Shown here piece after piece: positions 26,766-36,630 of a stretch of DNA of 64,000 nucleotides. The position numbers were made by a program, and so were the translations under genes. The stretch's first letter is position 1; each line of letters starts with the position of its first letter. Source of the stretch: CBDEUK01 sp965250225 (GTDB taxonomy: Bacteria; Pseudomonadota; Gammaproteobacteria; Eutrophobiales; Eutrophobiaceae); assembly GCA_965250225.1 (NCBI GenBank), contig CBDFNQ010000031.1, forward strand, positions 1 through 64,000, in the 5' to 3' direction. Below the pieces are notes generated by a model. That model was not told the origin of the DNA. It ran no database searches and saw only the letters and a list, made by a program, of their open reading frames with translations.

Positions 26766-29675
26766 TTAAATTTTAGAAATACGTTCAAGTTGTTCCTTGA
26801 GTTTATCAAGCCGGGTTTCAACCTCGGCCAATTTACTTTTCTCTTTATCGACGACTGCTTCAGGTGCCTTGTCCGTAAAACTTTTATTTTCGAGTTTCGA
26901 TTGTATGCGAATAAATTCTTTGTTTTGTTTTTCAATTTCTTTTTCGATGCGGAGTTTTTCTTCAGCCGGATCGATAATGTCCGCTAATGGCACTAGTAAA
27001 GTCATCTCTCCCGCCAGGGCCATGACGGCATCATCTGGTGATTGACTAATTTGTTCAATCGACTCAACCCGTCCCAGGGTTTGTATATAGCCTTGATTGC
27101 TGTTTAACCATTCTTGTTCTTGATCCGTTCCACCTTTCGTTTTAACCGCCAGTGGCTTGCCCGGTGAAATATCGCGTTCTGCACGGATACGACGAACACC
27201 GAGGATAAAACTCTTGAGCCATTCAATAGCCAATAGCGATCCTTCATGTCGTTCTAAATCCGTATTACGCGGATAGGTTTGTAACATAATGGTTTCGGAT
27301 TTATTTCCAAGCAAGGGTGCGATTTTTTGCCAGAGTTCTTCGGTAATAAAAGGCATGAGTGGATGCATCATACGTAACATGATCTCCAACACATGTATTA
27401 GAGTATATAAAGTGCCACGTTTTTCCGCTTCACTGGCGCTTGTAGAATTCAATGTGGTTTTGGAAAGCTCAAGATACCAGTCACAATATTGATCCCAGGT
27501 GAATTCGTACATCGCCTGTGATGCCAGATCAAAACGATAGTTATTCATGTTTTGTTCTATTCCACCCAACGTTCGTGATAGTTGGGTTATTATCCACTGC
27601 TCGGCAAGCCCAAAGTTTTTTTCACCTTGATGAATATCCAGTGGATGATTTTCAACATTTTGTAAAACATAACGCGCGGCATTCCATAGTTTATTACAAA
27701 AATTTCGGTAACCTTGTATGCGTCCTATCTCAAAATTAATAAATCGACCCTGTGTGGCCAGTGAGGCAAAGGTGAATCGTAAAGAATCTGTTCCATAGGG
27801 TTCTATGCCTTCGGGAAAATGTTTGCGCGTGGATTTTTCAATCTTCGGTGCTTTTTCTAGTTGCATCAAACCCTTGGTACGTTTTTTAATCAGGGTATCG
27901 AGTTCTATGCCATCGATCAGATCAATGGGGTCGAGCACATTGCCTTTCGACTTCGACATCTTTTGACCATCACCATCGCGTACCAGACCGTGTATATAGA
28001 CTTCTTTAAACGGTACTTCGCCTGTGAATTTCAATCCCATCATGATCATGCGCGCAACCCAGAAGAAAATAATGTCGAATCCGGTTACTAACACATTAGT
28101 TGGGTAAAATTGATCCAGTTCGGGCGTTTTCTCTGGCCAACCTAAAGTAGAGAAAGGCCACAAGGCAGATGAAAACCAGGTATCGAGCACATCTTCATCT
28201 TGCTTTAGATTGATATCACCAAGATTATATTTTTCGCGCACTTCATTTTCATCATGCGCAACATAAATATTGCCTTCATCGTCATACCAGGCTGGGATGC
28301 GATGTCCCCACCATAGCTGGCGGCTAATGCACCAGTCTTCAATATTATTCATCCATTCAAAATAGGTTTTATCCCAGTTTTCCGGAACAAATTTAATATC
28401 ACCGTCTTTTACGGCTTTGATCGCCGGATCAGCTAACGGTTTAATCTTCACATACCATTGATTGGTCAGATACGGTTCGACGACTGCATGTGAACGATCA
28501 CCACGCGGTACCATAAGTTTGTGGTCGTCTATTTTCTCTATTTTTTCATCAACTTCCAAATCCGCAACAATTTGTTCGCGTGCATCAAAACGATCAAGGC
28601 CACGATATTTTTCGGGTATTAAATTAAATATCCCCCCCCCCTCAGCCTCCTCAAGAGATCCGTCAGCAAGTTGCAATCCACTTTCATGCTTTGCTTTATG
28701 TCCAAAAGTTATATCATCAAAGTAGTTGGATTTAAGTTTCGCATCTTTAGTAAAAATATTAATTAAACCATTTGCAGGTAATGCTTTAAAAGCTTCGCTA
28801 TCTTTATGCCTCGTCCAAACATCATAGTCATTAAAATCATGTGCCGGTGTGATCTTGACGCAACCGGTTCCAAACTCCATGTCCACATAGTCATCGGCAA
28901 TCACTGGAATGCATCGTCTGGTCAGTGGCAATTCCACTTCTTTGCCTATTAACTGTTGATATCGTTCATCATCTGGATGTACGGCAACGGCGGCATCACC
29001 GAGCATGGTCTCTGGTCGAGTTGTCGCAACGATCACATGTGTTAATTTACCGATGGATTCTTTCAATGGGTATTTCATATGCCAGAGATAGCCGTTTTCT
29101 TCTTCCGAGATAACTTCGAGATCGGAGATGGCGGTATGTAGTACGGGATCCCAATTGACCAAACGCTTACCACGATAGATCAATCCTTCATCAAATAGGC
29201 GCACAAAAACTTCTTTAACCGCAGCCGATAAACCATCATCCAGGGTAAAGCGTTCCCGTGACCAGTCCATCGATGTACCCAGGCGGCGTGACTGTCGAGT
29301 GATGGTGTTACCAGAATGTTCTTTCCAGTCCCAAACAGCGTCGATGAATTTCTCACGGCCCAGGTCATGACGTGAAATATTTTTCTGTAAGAGTTGTCGC
29401 TCAACCACCATTTGTGTGGCGATACCCGCGTGGTCAGTGCCACATTGCCACAGCGTATCCTTGCCGTTCATACGGTTATACCGAATCAAGACATCCATCA
29501 AGGTTTGTTGAAAGGCATGGCCCATATGCAAGCTACCTGTGACATTGGGTGGTGGTAGCATGATGCAGTAACTTCCAGAGGTGTTATCTTTACCCTGTGG
29601 CGCAAAGTAGTTATTCGTTTCCCAATTTTCATAACAGTGGGATTCTATGGCTTGTGGGTCGTAGGTTTTTTCCAT
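26766..29675 (-). CDS. valS: Valyl-tRNA synthetase
   Basis: 969 residues, normal for a bacterial ValRS (E. coli 951). The HIGH-type motif is PPPNVTGSLHMGHAF near residue 40-54. The CP1 editing domain follows (VIATTRPETMLGDAAVAVHP near 215-235). KMSKS occurs as GQKMSKSKGN near 562. The anticodon-binding domain and the C-terminal coiled-coil arm (from about 900, repeated Glu/Lys) are complete. It charges tRNA-Val in the cytosol. It is the last gene of the pepA-holC-hypothetical-valS operon, the classical gammaproteobacterial order. Confidence 0.98.
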   Translation of the reverse strand: MEKTYDPQAIESHCYENWETNNYFAPQGKDNTSGSYCIMLPPPNVTGSLHMGHAFQQTLMDVLIRYNRMNGKDTLWQCGTDHAGIATQMVVERQLLQKNISRHDLGREKFIDAVWDWKEHSGNTITRQSRRLGTSMDWSRERFTLDDGLSAAVKEVFVRLFDEGLIYRGKRLVNWDPVLHTAISDLEVISEEENGYLWHMKYPLKESIGKLTHVIVATTRPETMLGDAAVAVHPDDERYQQLIGKEVELPLTRRCIPVIADDYVDMEFGTGCVKITPAHDFNDYDVWTRHKDSEAFKALPANGLINIFTKDAKLKSNYFDDITFGHKAKHESGLQLADGSLEEAEGGGIFNLIPEKYRGLDRFDAREQIVADLEVDEKIEKIDDHKLMVPRGDRSHAVVEPYLTNQWYVKIKPLADPAIKAVKDGDIKFVPENWDKTYFEWMNNIEDWCISRQLWWGHRIPAWYDDEGNIYVAHDENEVREKYNLGDINLKQDEDVLDTWFSSALWPFSTLGWPEKTPELDQFYPTNVLVTGFDIIFFWVARMIMMGLKFTGEVPFKEVYIHGLVRDGDGQKMSKSKGNVLDPIDLIDGIELDTLIKKRTKGLMQLEKAPKIEKSTRKHFPEGIEPYGTDSLRFTFASLATQGRFINFEIGRIQGYRNFCNKLWNAARYVLQNVENHPLDIHQGEKNFGLAEQWIITQLSRTLGGIEQNMNNYRFDLASQAMYEFTWDQYCDWYLELSKTTLNSTSASEAEKRGTLYTLIHVLEIMLRMMHPLMPFITEELWQKIAPLLGNKSETIMLQTYPRNTDLERHEGSLLAIEWLKSFILGVRRIRAERDISPGKPLAVKTKGGTDQEQEWLNSNQGYIQTLGRVESIEQISQSPDDAVMALAGEMTLLVPLADIIDPAEEKLRIEKEIEKQNKEFIRIQSKLENKSFTDKAPEAVVDKEKSKLAEVETRLDKLKEQLERISKI

Positions 29676-29795
29676 TGTCAGGCGTTGGAGATTTTTATAC
29701 GTTAAAAACCGCGCATTGTATCATGGGTATTTGCACGCAGTTGACAGAATTTTACGGCAGTGAATGATTACAAGTTATTTGTTATTTATTTGTTG

Positions 29796-30167
29796 TTATT
29801 CATTATTTTTATCTGGGGTTTGTAACGGTTGTGTTTTGTCTAACTGATTTTTGATCTCAGTCATCACACTGTCCTTGATCGTGTCTTTTAAAATATCGAC
29901 CAGGGCATCCAGTTCATCGGCTATTTTGCTTTCTACCTCTTCGAGCATGAGTGATAAATCAATGGGTTTTACAGGCGGGGTTTGTAGCTGACGTGCGTCG
30001 GTGTTGTTTTTGATAACAGACTCTTCGTCATATTCAACTAGATCATCGAGTATCGGAACATTGGCACTGGATCGATCTTCCTTGGCGCGTTCTAAAAGTT
30101 GTTCAAGCTCGTCGATTTTACGATCAAGGATCGCTGCCTTTGTTTCATCAGAATCCATAGTCATCAC
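29796..30167 (-). CDS. Small acidic protein between holC and valS
   Basis: 123 residues, very acidic, with two predicted coiled-coil stretches (about 4-32 and 70-110) separated by a loop. No signal peptide or membrane segment. Proteins of this kind are often found between holC and valS in gammaproteobacteria without known function. It starts 14 bases after holC. The first Met could be residue 1 or 4. Confidence 0.6.
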   Translation of the reverse strand: MMTMDSDETKAAILDRKIDELEQLLERAKEDRSSANVPILDDLVEYDEESVIKNNTDARQLQTPPVKPIDLSLMLEEVESKIADELDALVDILKDTIKDSVMTEIKNQLDKTQPLQTPDKNNE

Positions 30168-30181
30168 TCATAGTCTTTTCT

Positions 30182-30601
30182 CTACAGAATGTGGCTTTCC
30201 AATGTACAGCCAAGTTCGCGGTATTCTCGAAAATGCTCGCGCCCGGTTTTTTTACTGGCTTCATCGGTCGATACGATTTCCACAATTCTAGCAAAGCCTT
30301 GAGAAAATTGCGGCACGGAACTGTTCAGATTGATCATCACATCCTGATTACCTGAATATTGTGTTTGCCAACCAATACAGATGGGGGCATCGGCTGTTTC
30401 TTCGTCACTTTGGATCTGGTGTGGCAAAAAACTGATATCAGAATAGGTCCACATTCGATCATTCAGTTGTGTGGCTTGTTCCTGATGATTGGTATGAATA
30501 TACATCTCATGGCCTTGTTGCCAAATTTTATGACTTAACTGACAAAGAAACACATCAATGCTGTGTTTTTCCGACAGCACATAAAAATCTACCTGTGGCA
30601 T
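30182..30601 (-). CDS. holC: DNA polymerase III chi subunit
   Basis: 139 residues (E. coli chi 147). The N-terminal VDFYVLSEKHSIDVFLCQLSHKIWQQGHEMYIHT is the typical chi start, then QATQLNDRMWTYSDISFLPHQI near 43-64 and PICIGWQ near 74-80. The family binds SSB and psi in the clamp-loader complex. It lies 6 bases after pepA in the same operon. Confidence 0.92.
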   Translation of the reverse strand: MPQVDFYVLSEKHSIDVFLCQLSHKIWQQGHEMYIHTNHQEQATQLNDRMWTYSDISFLPHQIQSDEETADAPICIGWQTQYSGNQDVMINLNSSVPQFSQGFARIVEIVSTDEASKKTGREHFREYRELGCTLESHIL

Positions 30602-30607
30602 GGGGAA

Positions 30608-32107
30608 TTACGAAGGGCAGTGGTCAAGTAGATACTGGGTCAACAAAGGTACGGGGCGACCTGTAGAACCTTTGTTTTTACCACTGATCCAGGCAGTCCC
30701 GGCGACGTCCAGGTGGGCCCAGTGCAGTTTTTTTGTAAACCGTGCCAAAAAGCAGGCTGCGGTAATAGTGCCTGCCTCACGTCCTCCGATATTTGCCATG
30801 TCGGCAAATGGACTGGTCAGTTGTTGATCATATTCATCCCAAAGTGGCAGTTGCCAGGCGCGATCGCCACTGGTTTCACCGGCATTCAATAAGTCTCTCG
30901 CCAGGGGGTTATGATTACTGAGCAAGCCTGTGGCGTGTTTGCCCAGAGCAATCACACAGGCCCCAGTCAGTGTTGCAATGTCCACGACGATTTTAGGCTC
31001 GAATTTTTCGCTATAGGTCAAGGCATCGCAGAGGATCAATCGGCCTTCGGCATCGGTGTTCAATACTTCAATGGTTTGGCCTGACATGCTGGTGAAAATG
31101 TCGCCGGGTTTAGTCGCTGTGCCACTGGGCATATTTTCTGTAGCGGGAACAATGCCGACAACATTGATGGGCAATCCCATTTCCGCGACGGCCAACATCG
31201 TACCAAATACGCTGGCAGCTCCACACATATCGTATTTCATCTCATCCATTGCAGGAGATGGTTTGATGGAGATACCCCCCGTGTCAAAGGTCACGCCCTT
31301 ACCGACAAAGGTGAACGGTTTTTCGGTCTTTTTACCGCCTTTATATTCAAAGGTGATCAGCTTGGCTTCTTCCTCACTGCCCTGTGAAACGGATAATAAT
31401 GAACCCATCCCGAGCTTTTCCATCTCGGCTTCACCAAGAACCTTTACTTTGATGCTGCGATGGGATTTTGCAATTTGTTGTGCCTGTTTCGCCAGGTAAG
31501 TCGGCGTGCAGATATTTGATGGGCGGTTACCCAGATCGCGAGCCAGATCCATACCATTGGCGATAGCAACACCGTGACCAATAGCTCTTTCACCATGCGG
31601 TAGTTCGCGACGCGTAGGTATGGTCCAGGTCAATTTTCGTAGCGCCTTTAGCTTTGCCTTTCTCCCGCTTTTCAGTTCATTGAATTCGTAGCTGATGGAT
31701 CGTGTTTGCTCGACAGCCTGTTTGACCTTCCAGTAAATATCACGATTCTTGATGTTTATCTCAGTCAGATAACTGACAACTTCCGGTGCGCCAATACCGC
31801 GTAAAAAAGTAATGGAATGTGCGATGATCTTGCGAAAAGTAGAATCTGTCAGATCGCGTTCCTTGCCTGCGCCAATCAGCAACACCCGATCAGCAAGTGT
31901 ATTGGGCACGTTATGGAGCAACAGGCTTTGGCCCGGTTTGCCTTCAATATCGCCACGCCTCAATAATGTGGATAAAAATTTATCACTGACATCGTCAATG
32001 ATTTTGGCAGGATTTGACAGGCGTCTGCCTTCAAATACTGGCAATACCAGACAAGTCGTGCGTTGTTTTTCGGGCGAACCGCTTTTGATACTAAAATCAA
32101 TTTTCAT
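30608..32107 (-). CDS. pepA: Leucyl aminopeptidase PepA
   Basis: 499 residues (E. coli 503). The M17 signatures are present: VGKGVTFDTGGISIKPS near 260-275 with metal-ligand residues, and NTDAEGRLILCDAL near 346-359. The N-terminal domain (1-160) is the regulatory, DNA-binding part in E. coli. It forms a hexamer in the cytosol and removes N-terminal residues from peptides. First gene of the pepA-holC-valS operon, divergent from lptF. Confidence 0.96.
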   Translation of the reverse strand: MKIDFSIKSGSPEKQRTTCLVLPVFEGRRLSNPAKIIDDVSDKFLSTLLRRGDIEGKPGQSLLLHNVPNTLADRVLLIGAGKERDLTDSTFRKIIAHSITFLRGIGAPEVVSYLTEINIKNRDIYWKVKQAVEQTRSISYEFNELKSGRKAKLKALRKLTWTIPTRRELPHGERAIGHGVAIANGMDLARDLGNRPSNICTPTYLAKQAQQIAKSHRSIKVKVLGEAEMEKLGMGSLLSVSQGSEEEAKLITFEYKGGKKTEKPFTFVGKGVTFDTGGISIKPSPAMDEMKYDMCGAASVFGTMLAVAEMGLPINVVGIVPATENMPSGTATKPGDIFTSMSGQTIEVLNTDAEGRLILCDALTYSEKFEPKIVVDIATLTGACVIALGKHATGLLSNHNPLARDLLNAGETSGDRAWQLPLWDEYDQQLTSPFADMANIGGREAGTITAACFLARFTKKLHWAHLDVAGTAWISGKNKGSTGRPVPLLTQYLLDHCPS

Positions 32108-32181
32108 TGGTCAATTTTCCGAGACAAAATAGTTATGAATATTTGCGCCTTATGTCTGTCACACACTCATGGCTTCTGTTG

Positions 32182-32387
32182 TACCCATGATACTTGAAAA
32201 TGTGTGTTCAGAGTGTGTCCGTTTTCATTCAGAGCACAGCTTACTTGTTCCTGACGTAAGTTAAGTACCTGCGTCCATGCAGGCAAGGCACGACGATGCG
32301 CATGGCCGCCCCCTGTTAAAGAGGAGTAACGCAGCCATGGATGAAAATGGGTGTGCTATGAATATGCATTTTCAAGTATCATGGGTA
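32182..32387. repeat. Terminal-inverted-repeat element, 206 bp, between pepA and lptF
   Basis: Two perfect 21-base inverted repeats, 32182-32202 (TACCCATGATACTTGAAAAT-G) and 32367-32387, bound a 164-base interior with no ORF. The ends begin and finish in TA, as in Tc1/mariner-type or similar MITEs. It fills the intergenic region that should carry both pepA and lptF promoters. Confidence 0.6.
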
Positions 32388-32454
32388 TATGTTGGAGTGT
32401 ATTCATTTAAGCGGCGTTAGGCAAAATTCCTGTACCTGAAATTGGCGATTATTC

Positions 32455-33564
32455 TTGATTCTACAACGATATATCTACAAAGAAATACTGTATAAATTTT
32501 TTCCCATATGCGGTTTGTTATTGCTGATCTTTATCAGTAAATACTACGTGGGTTATCTGGCCGAAGCGGCATCGGGTGAGATTTCGACCCAACTGGTGAC
32601 AACATTTCTGTGGTTAAAAATTGTTGCCAGCTTGCCCAAGATGTTGCCTATCTGTCTGTTCATCTCGGTGATACTGGCTTTTTCAAGATTAGTCCGTGAT
32701 AACGAATTGGTCATTTTTCATTCATCCGGTGTTGGTCGTTGGTTTGAATTATCATCGGCCTTTCGCTTCGCATTGGTTTTTACACTGTTTTTTAGTTTGC
32801 TGGTTTTATACCTGGCTCCTTATGCACAAGGGCGTATCAGTGAGCTCAAAGCACAGGCTGAACGTGATTCAGATATCATCGGAATTTCCGCTGGACGTTT
32901 CAAAGAATTCAGCAAAGGCGATCGCGTTGTCTACGTTGAAAGCTTGAGTCCTGATCGTCAATCAATGGAAAAAGTTTTTCTTCAGGTTCGCCAGGAAGAC
33001 CGACTTGGTGTCCTCGCATCCGATACGGCTAATTTTCAGTGGGATGAGGATTTTGGTAATCGGTATATTGTCTTTCACGATGGCAGACGTTTTGTCGGTA
33101 ACCCAGGTGAGCAGGATTATCAAATAACAGAATACGAGACCTATGCTGTTTTGATTGAAACCAGTAAGCTTGCCAGCGCAGTGTCTGCTCGGCCGCGAGC
33201 TCTGTCGACAATGATCTTGATTAACTCTGATCAGATCCCGCACCAGGCCGAATTACAATGGCGCATTTCTCTGATCCTGAGTTGCGTGTTGTTGAGTTTG
33301 CTGGCGGTAGTGCTTAGCGGACTCACCTGGAACAACAAACAATACACCTTGGTGTTTATTGGAATGCTGATCTATTTTATCTACAGCAATTTAATGGGTA
33401 TTTCCAAAACCATGTTAAGTCGTGATCAAATTTCACCATTTATTGGTTTATGGTGGGTGCACATCGTTTTGTTGGTGATCATAATTATCATGTATCGCCT
33501 GCCCGGTTTTAGACGTGCCAGGACGAATAAAAAAGCACAAAAAATAGTGATGTCAAAGCCATGA
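32455..33564 (+). CDS. lptF: LPS export permease LptF
   Basis: 369 residues starting at TTG 32455. The opening ILQRYIYKEILYKFF is typical of LptF/YjgP. Three helices lie in the N-terminal part (about 12-32, 52-75, 97-118), then a periplasmic beta-jellyroll domain (about 120-260), then three C-terminal helices. With LptG and LptB2 it extracts LPS from the inner membrane. Its ATG/stop overlap with lptG is four bases, as in E. coli. It diverges from pepA, as in many gammaproteobacteria. Confidence 0.95.
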   Translation: MILQRYIYKEILYKFFPICGLLLLIFISKYYVGYLAEAASGEISTQLVTTFLWLKIVASLPKMLPICLFISVILAFSRLVRDNELVIFHSSGVGRWFELSSAFRFALVFTLFFSLLVLYLAPYAQGRISELKAQAERDSDIIGISAGRFKEFSKGDRVVYVESLSPDRQSMEKVFLQVRQEDRLGVLASDTANFQWDEDFGNRYIVFHDGRRFVGNPGEQDYQITEYETYAVLIETSKLASAVSARPRALSTMILINSDQIPHQAELQWRISLILSCVLLSLLAVVLSGLTWNNKQYTLVFIGMLIYFIYSNLMGISKTMLSRDQISPFIGLWWVHIVLLVIIIIMYRLPGFRRARTNKKAQKIVMSKP

Positions 33565-34643
33565 AAATTCTTGATCGCTATTTGATCAGTTCATTAATTA
33601 AATCTACTTTTCTGGCTTTGTTGGTGCTGGTGGCTATCTTTGCGTTTTTTTCATTGATTGATCAACTCGAAGAGTCAGGACAAGGGCGTTATGGCATTGC
33701 GCAAGTGCTGGAGTATGTGATCCTTACGGTACCAAATTTAATGTCGGAATTATTTCCCATCGCTGCGGTGATTGGCAGCATGATGACCTTGGGGACGATG
33801 TCCAGTCTGAATGAACTTGCGGTTATTCGCACTTCCGGTATTTCGCAAAAAGCATTGATAGTTTCCCTGTCCAAAGGCGCACTGATTTTGATCGCAATCG
33901 CTTTTCTCATTGGGGAAATCATCGCACCCTATACCGAGCAACGTGCAACACAAAAAAAGTCCATGGCCTTAACCGAACAAATCACGCTCAAAACAAAGTA
34001 CGGTTTCTGGTCGAGGAATGGTAATAATTTTATCAACATTCGAAAAATTTTACCGGGTAACCAGGTTGAAGATATTTATATCTACGAATTTGATGACAAT
34101 AACCACCTAAGAAGTAGTGCTTATGCAAAGCGTGCAAAATATATTGACGATCATTGGCAACTTGAAGATGTGAAACAATCGGAAATCTCTGAAGATAGGG
34201 TCATCAGTCGCCCTATCGATCTGGCGAACTGGAAATCTGTTTTAAATCCAGATGTCATTAATCTGGTGCTTGTTGAGCCACAACATTTATCCTTATGGGA
34301 ATTACAAGATTATGTTGCGTATCTCAAAGAGAATGAACAGAACAGCCAGGTCTATGAGCAGGCTTTCTGGTTCAAGATTGCCAAACCATTTACTATTTTA
34401 TTAATGGTGATCATTGCAGTGCCGGTGGTAAAAGTATATTCACGACAGAATAATGTTGGGCAACGCGTATTCATCGGTTGCTTATTGGGTATCCTCTTTT
34501 ATATGTTTAATCAGATCTGTGGCCACCTGGGTGTCGCCTATAATCTGCACCCGGCACTCAGCATGTTCTTCCCCTTGTTGATATTATTTACCGCCGTGGT
34601 GGTGTTGATGAATCAACAAGCGATAGTTCGCAGGTTTTCCTGA
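33561..34643 (+). CDS. lptG: LPS export permease LptG
   Basis: 360 residues, starting within the lptF stop (ATGA). It opens ILDRYLISSLIKSTFLALLVLV, the standard LptG start. Six helices in a 3+3 arrangement surround a periplasmic domain (about 120-265). Motifs such as ELFPIAAVIGSMMTLGTMSSLNELAVIRTSG are family hallmarks. Complete. Confidence 0.96.
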   Translation: MKILDRYLISSLIKSTFLALLVLVAIFAFFSLIDQLEESGQGRYGIAQVLEYVILTVPNLMSELFPIAAVIGSMMTLGTMSSLNELAVIRTSGISQKALIVSLSKGALILIAIAFLIGEIIAPYTEQRATQKKSMALTEQITLKTKYGFWSRNGNNFINIRKILPGNQVEDIYIYEFDDNNHLRSSAYAKRAKYIDDHWQLEDVKQSEISEDRVISRPIDLANWKSVLNPDVINLVLVEPQHLSLWELQDYVAYLKENEQNSQVYEQAFWFKIAKPFTILLMVIIAVPVVKVYSRQNNVGQRVFIGCLLGILFYMFNQICGHLGVAYNLHPALSMFFPLLILFTAVVVLMNQQAIVRRFS

Positions 34644-34740
34644 TACTGAATTGGTGTTTTCGTCCGTACTCGATACGGAATCCAGTCAGTTTAATATGGG
34701 TTAATAAGAAAAAATTATATCTGAACCTACTTGCCCTATT

Positions 34741-35487
34741 TTATTTTTTTGTAAGCATATCAATCATCTTATCAGGGGCATTAATAAATTTTTTTGTAGT
34801 TTGGTAATGTTCTGTTTCGGTGTATTGAGTCTTATCTATTCCATCTTCTGATAATAACAAGATCTCTGCATTTGGATAAGCCATAATAATCGGCGAATGT
34901 GTTGCTATAATAAATTGAGAATCATCTTCTACTAACTCGTGCATTCTTGTAATCATGGACATTTGTCTAGAGGGTGATAAAGCGGCTTCCGGTTCGTCTA
35001 AAATATACAGTCCTTTCCCGCCAAAACGATTTATAAAGAGTGAAAAAAAAGACTCTCCGTGGGATTGTTTATGTAATGATTTTCCTCCGTAAGAATCTTT
35101 GATAGGTGGACCACCAGGTTCTTCATCTAATTCATCAATATTTGAGGCGACATTATAGAAACTCTCTGCACGCAAGAAAAATCCATCCTTAGGTCGTTTG
35201 AAATTTTTACTTAGCCTAATGTATTCATGTAAATTTGAATGGGATGATCTTGTACTGAAAGTAAAATTCTTTGTTCCTCCCTCTGGATTAAATCCAAAAG
35301 CAACAGCAATAGCTTCTAAGAGAGTAGATTTACCAGTACCGTTCTCACCAATAATAAATGTGACTGAAGGATGCAATTTTAGTTTAAATAAATTACGAAC
35401 AGCAGGTAATGAGAAGGGGTATATGTCAAAAGAAGGGACTCTATCTCTTAATAATTGAACTTCTAGTAAGTAGTTCGATTCATCCAT
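34741..35487 (-). CDS. AAA-type ATPase (COG3910-like)
   Basis: 248 residues. Walker A FIIGENGTGKSTLLEAIA near 43-60, ABC-like signature SHGESFFSLFINRF near 139-152, Walker B GLYILDEPEAALSPS near 155-170, and H-loop IATHSPIIM near 189. These SMC/ABC-type single-domain ATPases are of uncertain role, sometimes linked to restriction or defence. No transmembrane segments and no partner. Monocistronic, convergent with lptG. Confidence 0.85.
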   Translation of the reverse strand: MDESNYLLEVQLLRDRVPSFDIYPFSLPAVRNLFKLKLHPSVTFIIGENGTGKSTLLEAIAVAFGFNPEGGTKNFTFSTRSSHSNLHEYIRLSKNFKRPKDGFFLRAESFYNVASNIDELDEEPGGPPIKDSYGGKSLHKQSHGESFFSLFINRFGGKGLYILDEPEAALSPSRQMSMITRMHELVEDDSQFIIATHSPIIMAYPNAEILLLSEDGIDKTQYTETEHYQTTKKFINAPDKMIDMLTKK

Positions 35488-35556
35488 AATTATCTATTAA
35501 TTGTTTTTTGTTCATCCTTAAATATAAAAGAGCAATTCGTGCTTGACTCTACTCAA

Positions 35557-35985
35557 TTATTTTTGAAATAAATTATGTAAAAAGAAACCGACGAACATAG
35601 AGAACACGAAGATCAAAATGGATGTGTTTCCTGTCACTATCGCACTGATGGCAGGCCCAGGACACAAACCAGCCAGTCCCCAACCAATCCCGAATAACAC
35701 AGCACCCAGTATTAATTTCGAATTAATATCTTTCGTCCCCGGCATCGAAAATTCAGAACCAAATAATGGTGCAGCTCGACGAAATATTAATTTATAGGAG
35801 GGTATTACCACGATTAACGCGCCCAACATGACAAAAATTAATGTTGGATCCCAGGTGCCAGTGACATCAAGAAAACCTATGACTCTAGCAGGGTTGACCA
35901 TTTGTGATACACACAGACCTAGCCCAAACAGGGTTCCACCCACTAAAGAAGAAATTAACACATACGGTTTGGTAGAAGCTTTCAT
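35557..35985 (-). CDS. YeeE/YedE-type transporter half (C-terminal, DUF6691-like)
   Basis: 142 residues with four hydrophobic segments. Contains LCVSQMVNPARVIGFLDVTGTWDPTLIF near 25-52 and GIGWGLAGLCPGPAIS near 100-115, where the Cys are typical of the YeeE/YedE family. These proteins move thiosulfate or related sulfur compounds, or carry persulfide. It overlaps the end of its partner gene by four bases; together they form the split version of YeeE. Confidence 0.88.
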   Translation of the reverse strand: MKASTKPYVLISSLVGGTLFGLGLCVSQMVNPARVIGFLDVTGTWDPTLIFVMLGALIVVIPSYKLIFRRAAPLFGSEFSMPGTKDINSKLILGAVLFGIGWGLAGLCPGPAISAIVTGNTSILIFVFSMFVGFFLHNLFQK

Positions 35986-36413
35986 ACTAATTCAGCCAGT
36001 TGTCGGGTGAGGAAAACCGTGCAGATTCCAACTGCCATGAAGACCAGTGTGGCAATGATTGATCGACTGGAAAAACGTCCAATGCCACAGATACCATGAC
36101 CACTGGTACAACCACTGCCCAGTTTTGTTCCGAAGCCAACCAGTAAGCCAGCGGTTATCAGAAGAAGTGTTGATGCATTGATTTCAACAGGAGGGTATGA
36201 ACCACTGAATAAGGTAAACAATACTGTCCCCAGACACAGTCCTGCGATGAACAACAATTTCCACAAGAAATTATCTTTTTCTGGTTTAAGCAAACTGCTG
36301 GCGATACCACTGATGCCAGTAATACGTCCATTGGTTAACATCATGAAGGATGCAGCCAAACCAATTAGCATGCCGCCAATTAATCCATTCAATAAAGCAC
36401 TATTTTCTAACAC
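35982..36413 (-). CDS. YeeE/YedE-type transporter half (N-terminal)
   Basis: 143 residues with four hydrophobic segments. The motif FGTKLGSGCTSGHGICGIGRFSSRS near 93-117 is the conserved Cys-bearing loop of YeeE/YedE proteins. Its stop overlaps the start of the second half by four bases (ATGA-type), so the two are translated together. Sulfur transport fits the other sulfur genes in the window. Confidence 0.88.
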   Translation of the reverse strand: MLENSALLNGLIGGMLIGLAASFMMLTNGRITGISGIASSLLKPEKDNFLWKLLFIAGLCLGTVLFTLFSGSYPPVEINASTLLLITAGLLVGFGTKLGSGCTSGHGICGIGRFSSRSIIATLVFMAVGICTVFLTRQLAELV

Positions 36414-36474
36414 AGGTTTTTATCTCCTGTTGGATTAATTATACTTGATCAATTACGAGTGGCACTTACTTAAG

Positions 36475-36599
36475 GTGGAAACACCGTCATCCCGGCCCTG
36501 GATTAAGCATTTCCAGGACAGGCTGCGGTCTGGGATCCAGATTTGGTTGATTATTATGGATTCCGGCCTACGCCGGAATGACGATAATAGTGTTTTCAC
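36475..36599. repeat. CGTCATTCCGG-type inverted-repeat element, about 125 bp
   Basis: Imperfect ends GTGGAAACACCGTCATCCCGG and its inverse ending in GTGTTTTCAC. It contains a perfect 8-bp stem ATTCCGGC/GCCGGAAT (36560-36579). Repeats with this CGTCATTCCGGC sequence are widely dispersed in proteobacteria. It lies between the YeeE pair and rdgB. Confidence 0.6.
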
Positions 36600-36630
36600 A
36601 GGATGATTCTACTGTAAGTAAAAACCATGG

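Noticed and set aside
30600..31499. Plus-strand ORFs inside pepA
   Set aside because: Antisense shadows of pepA.
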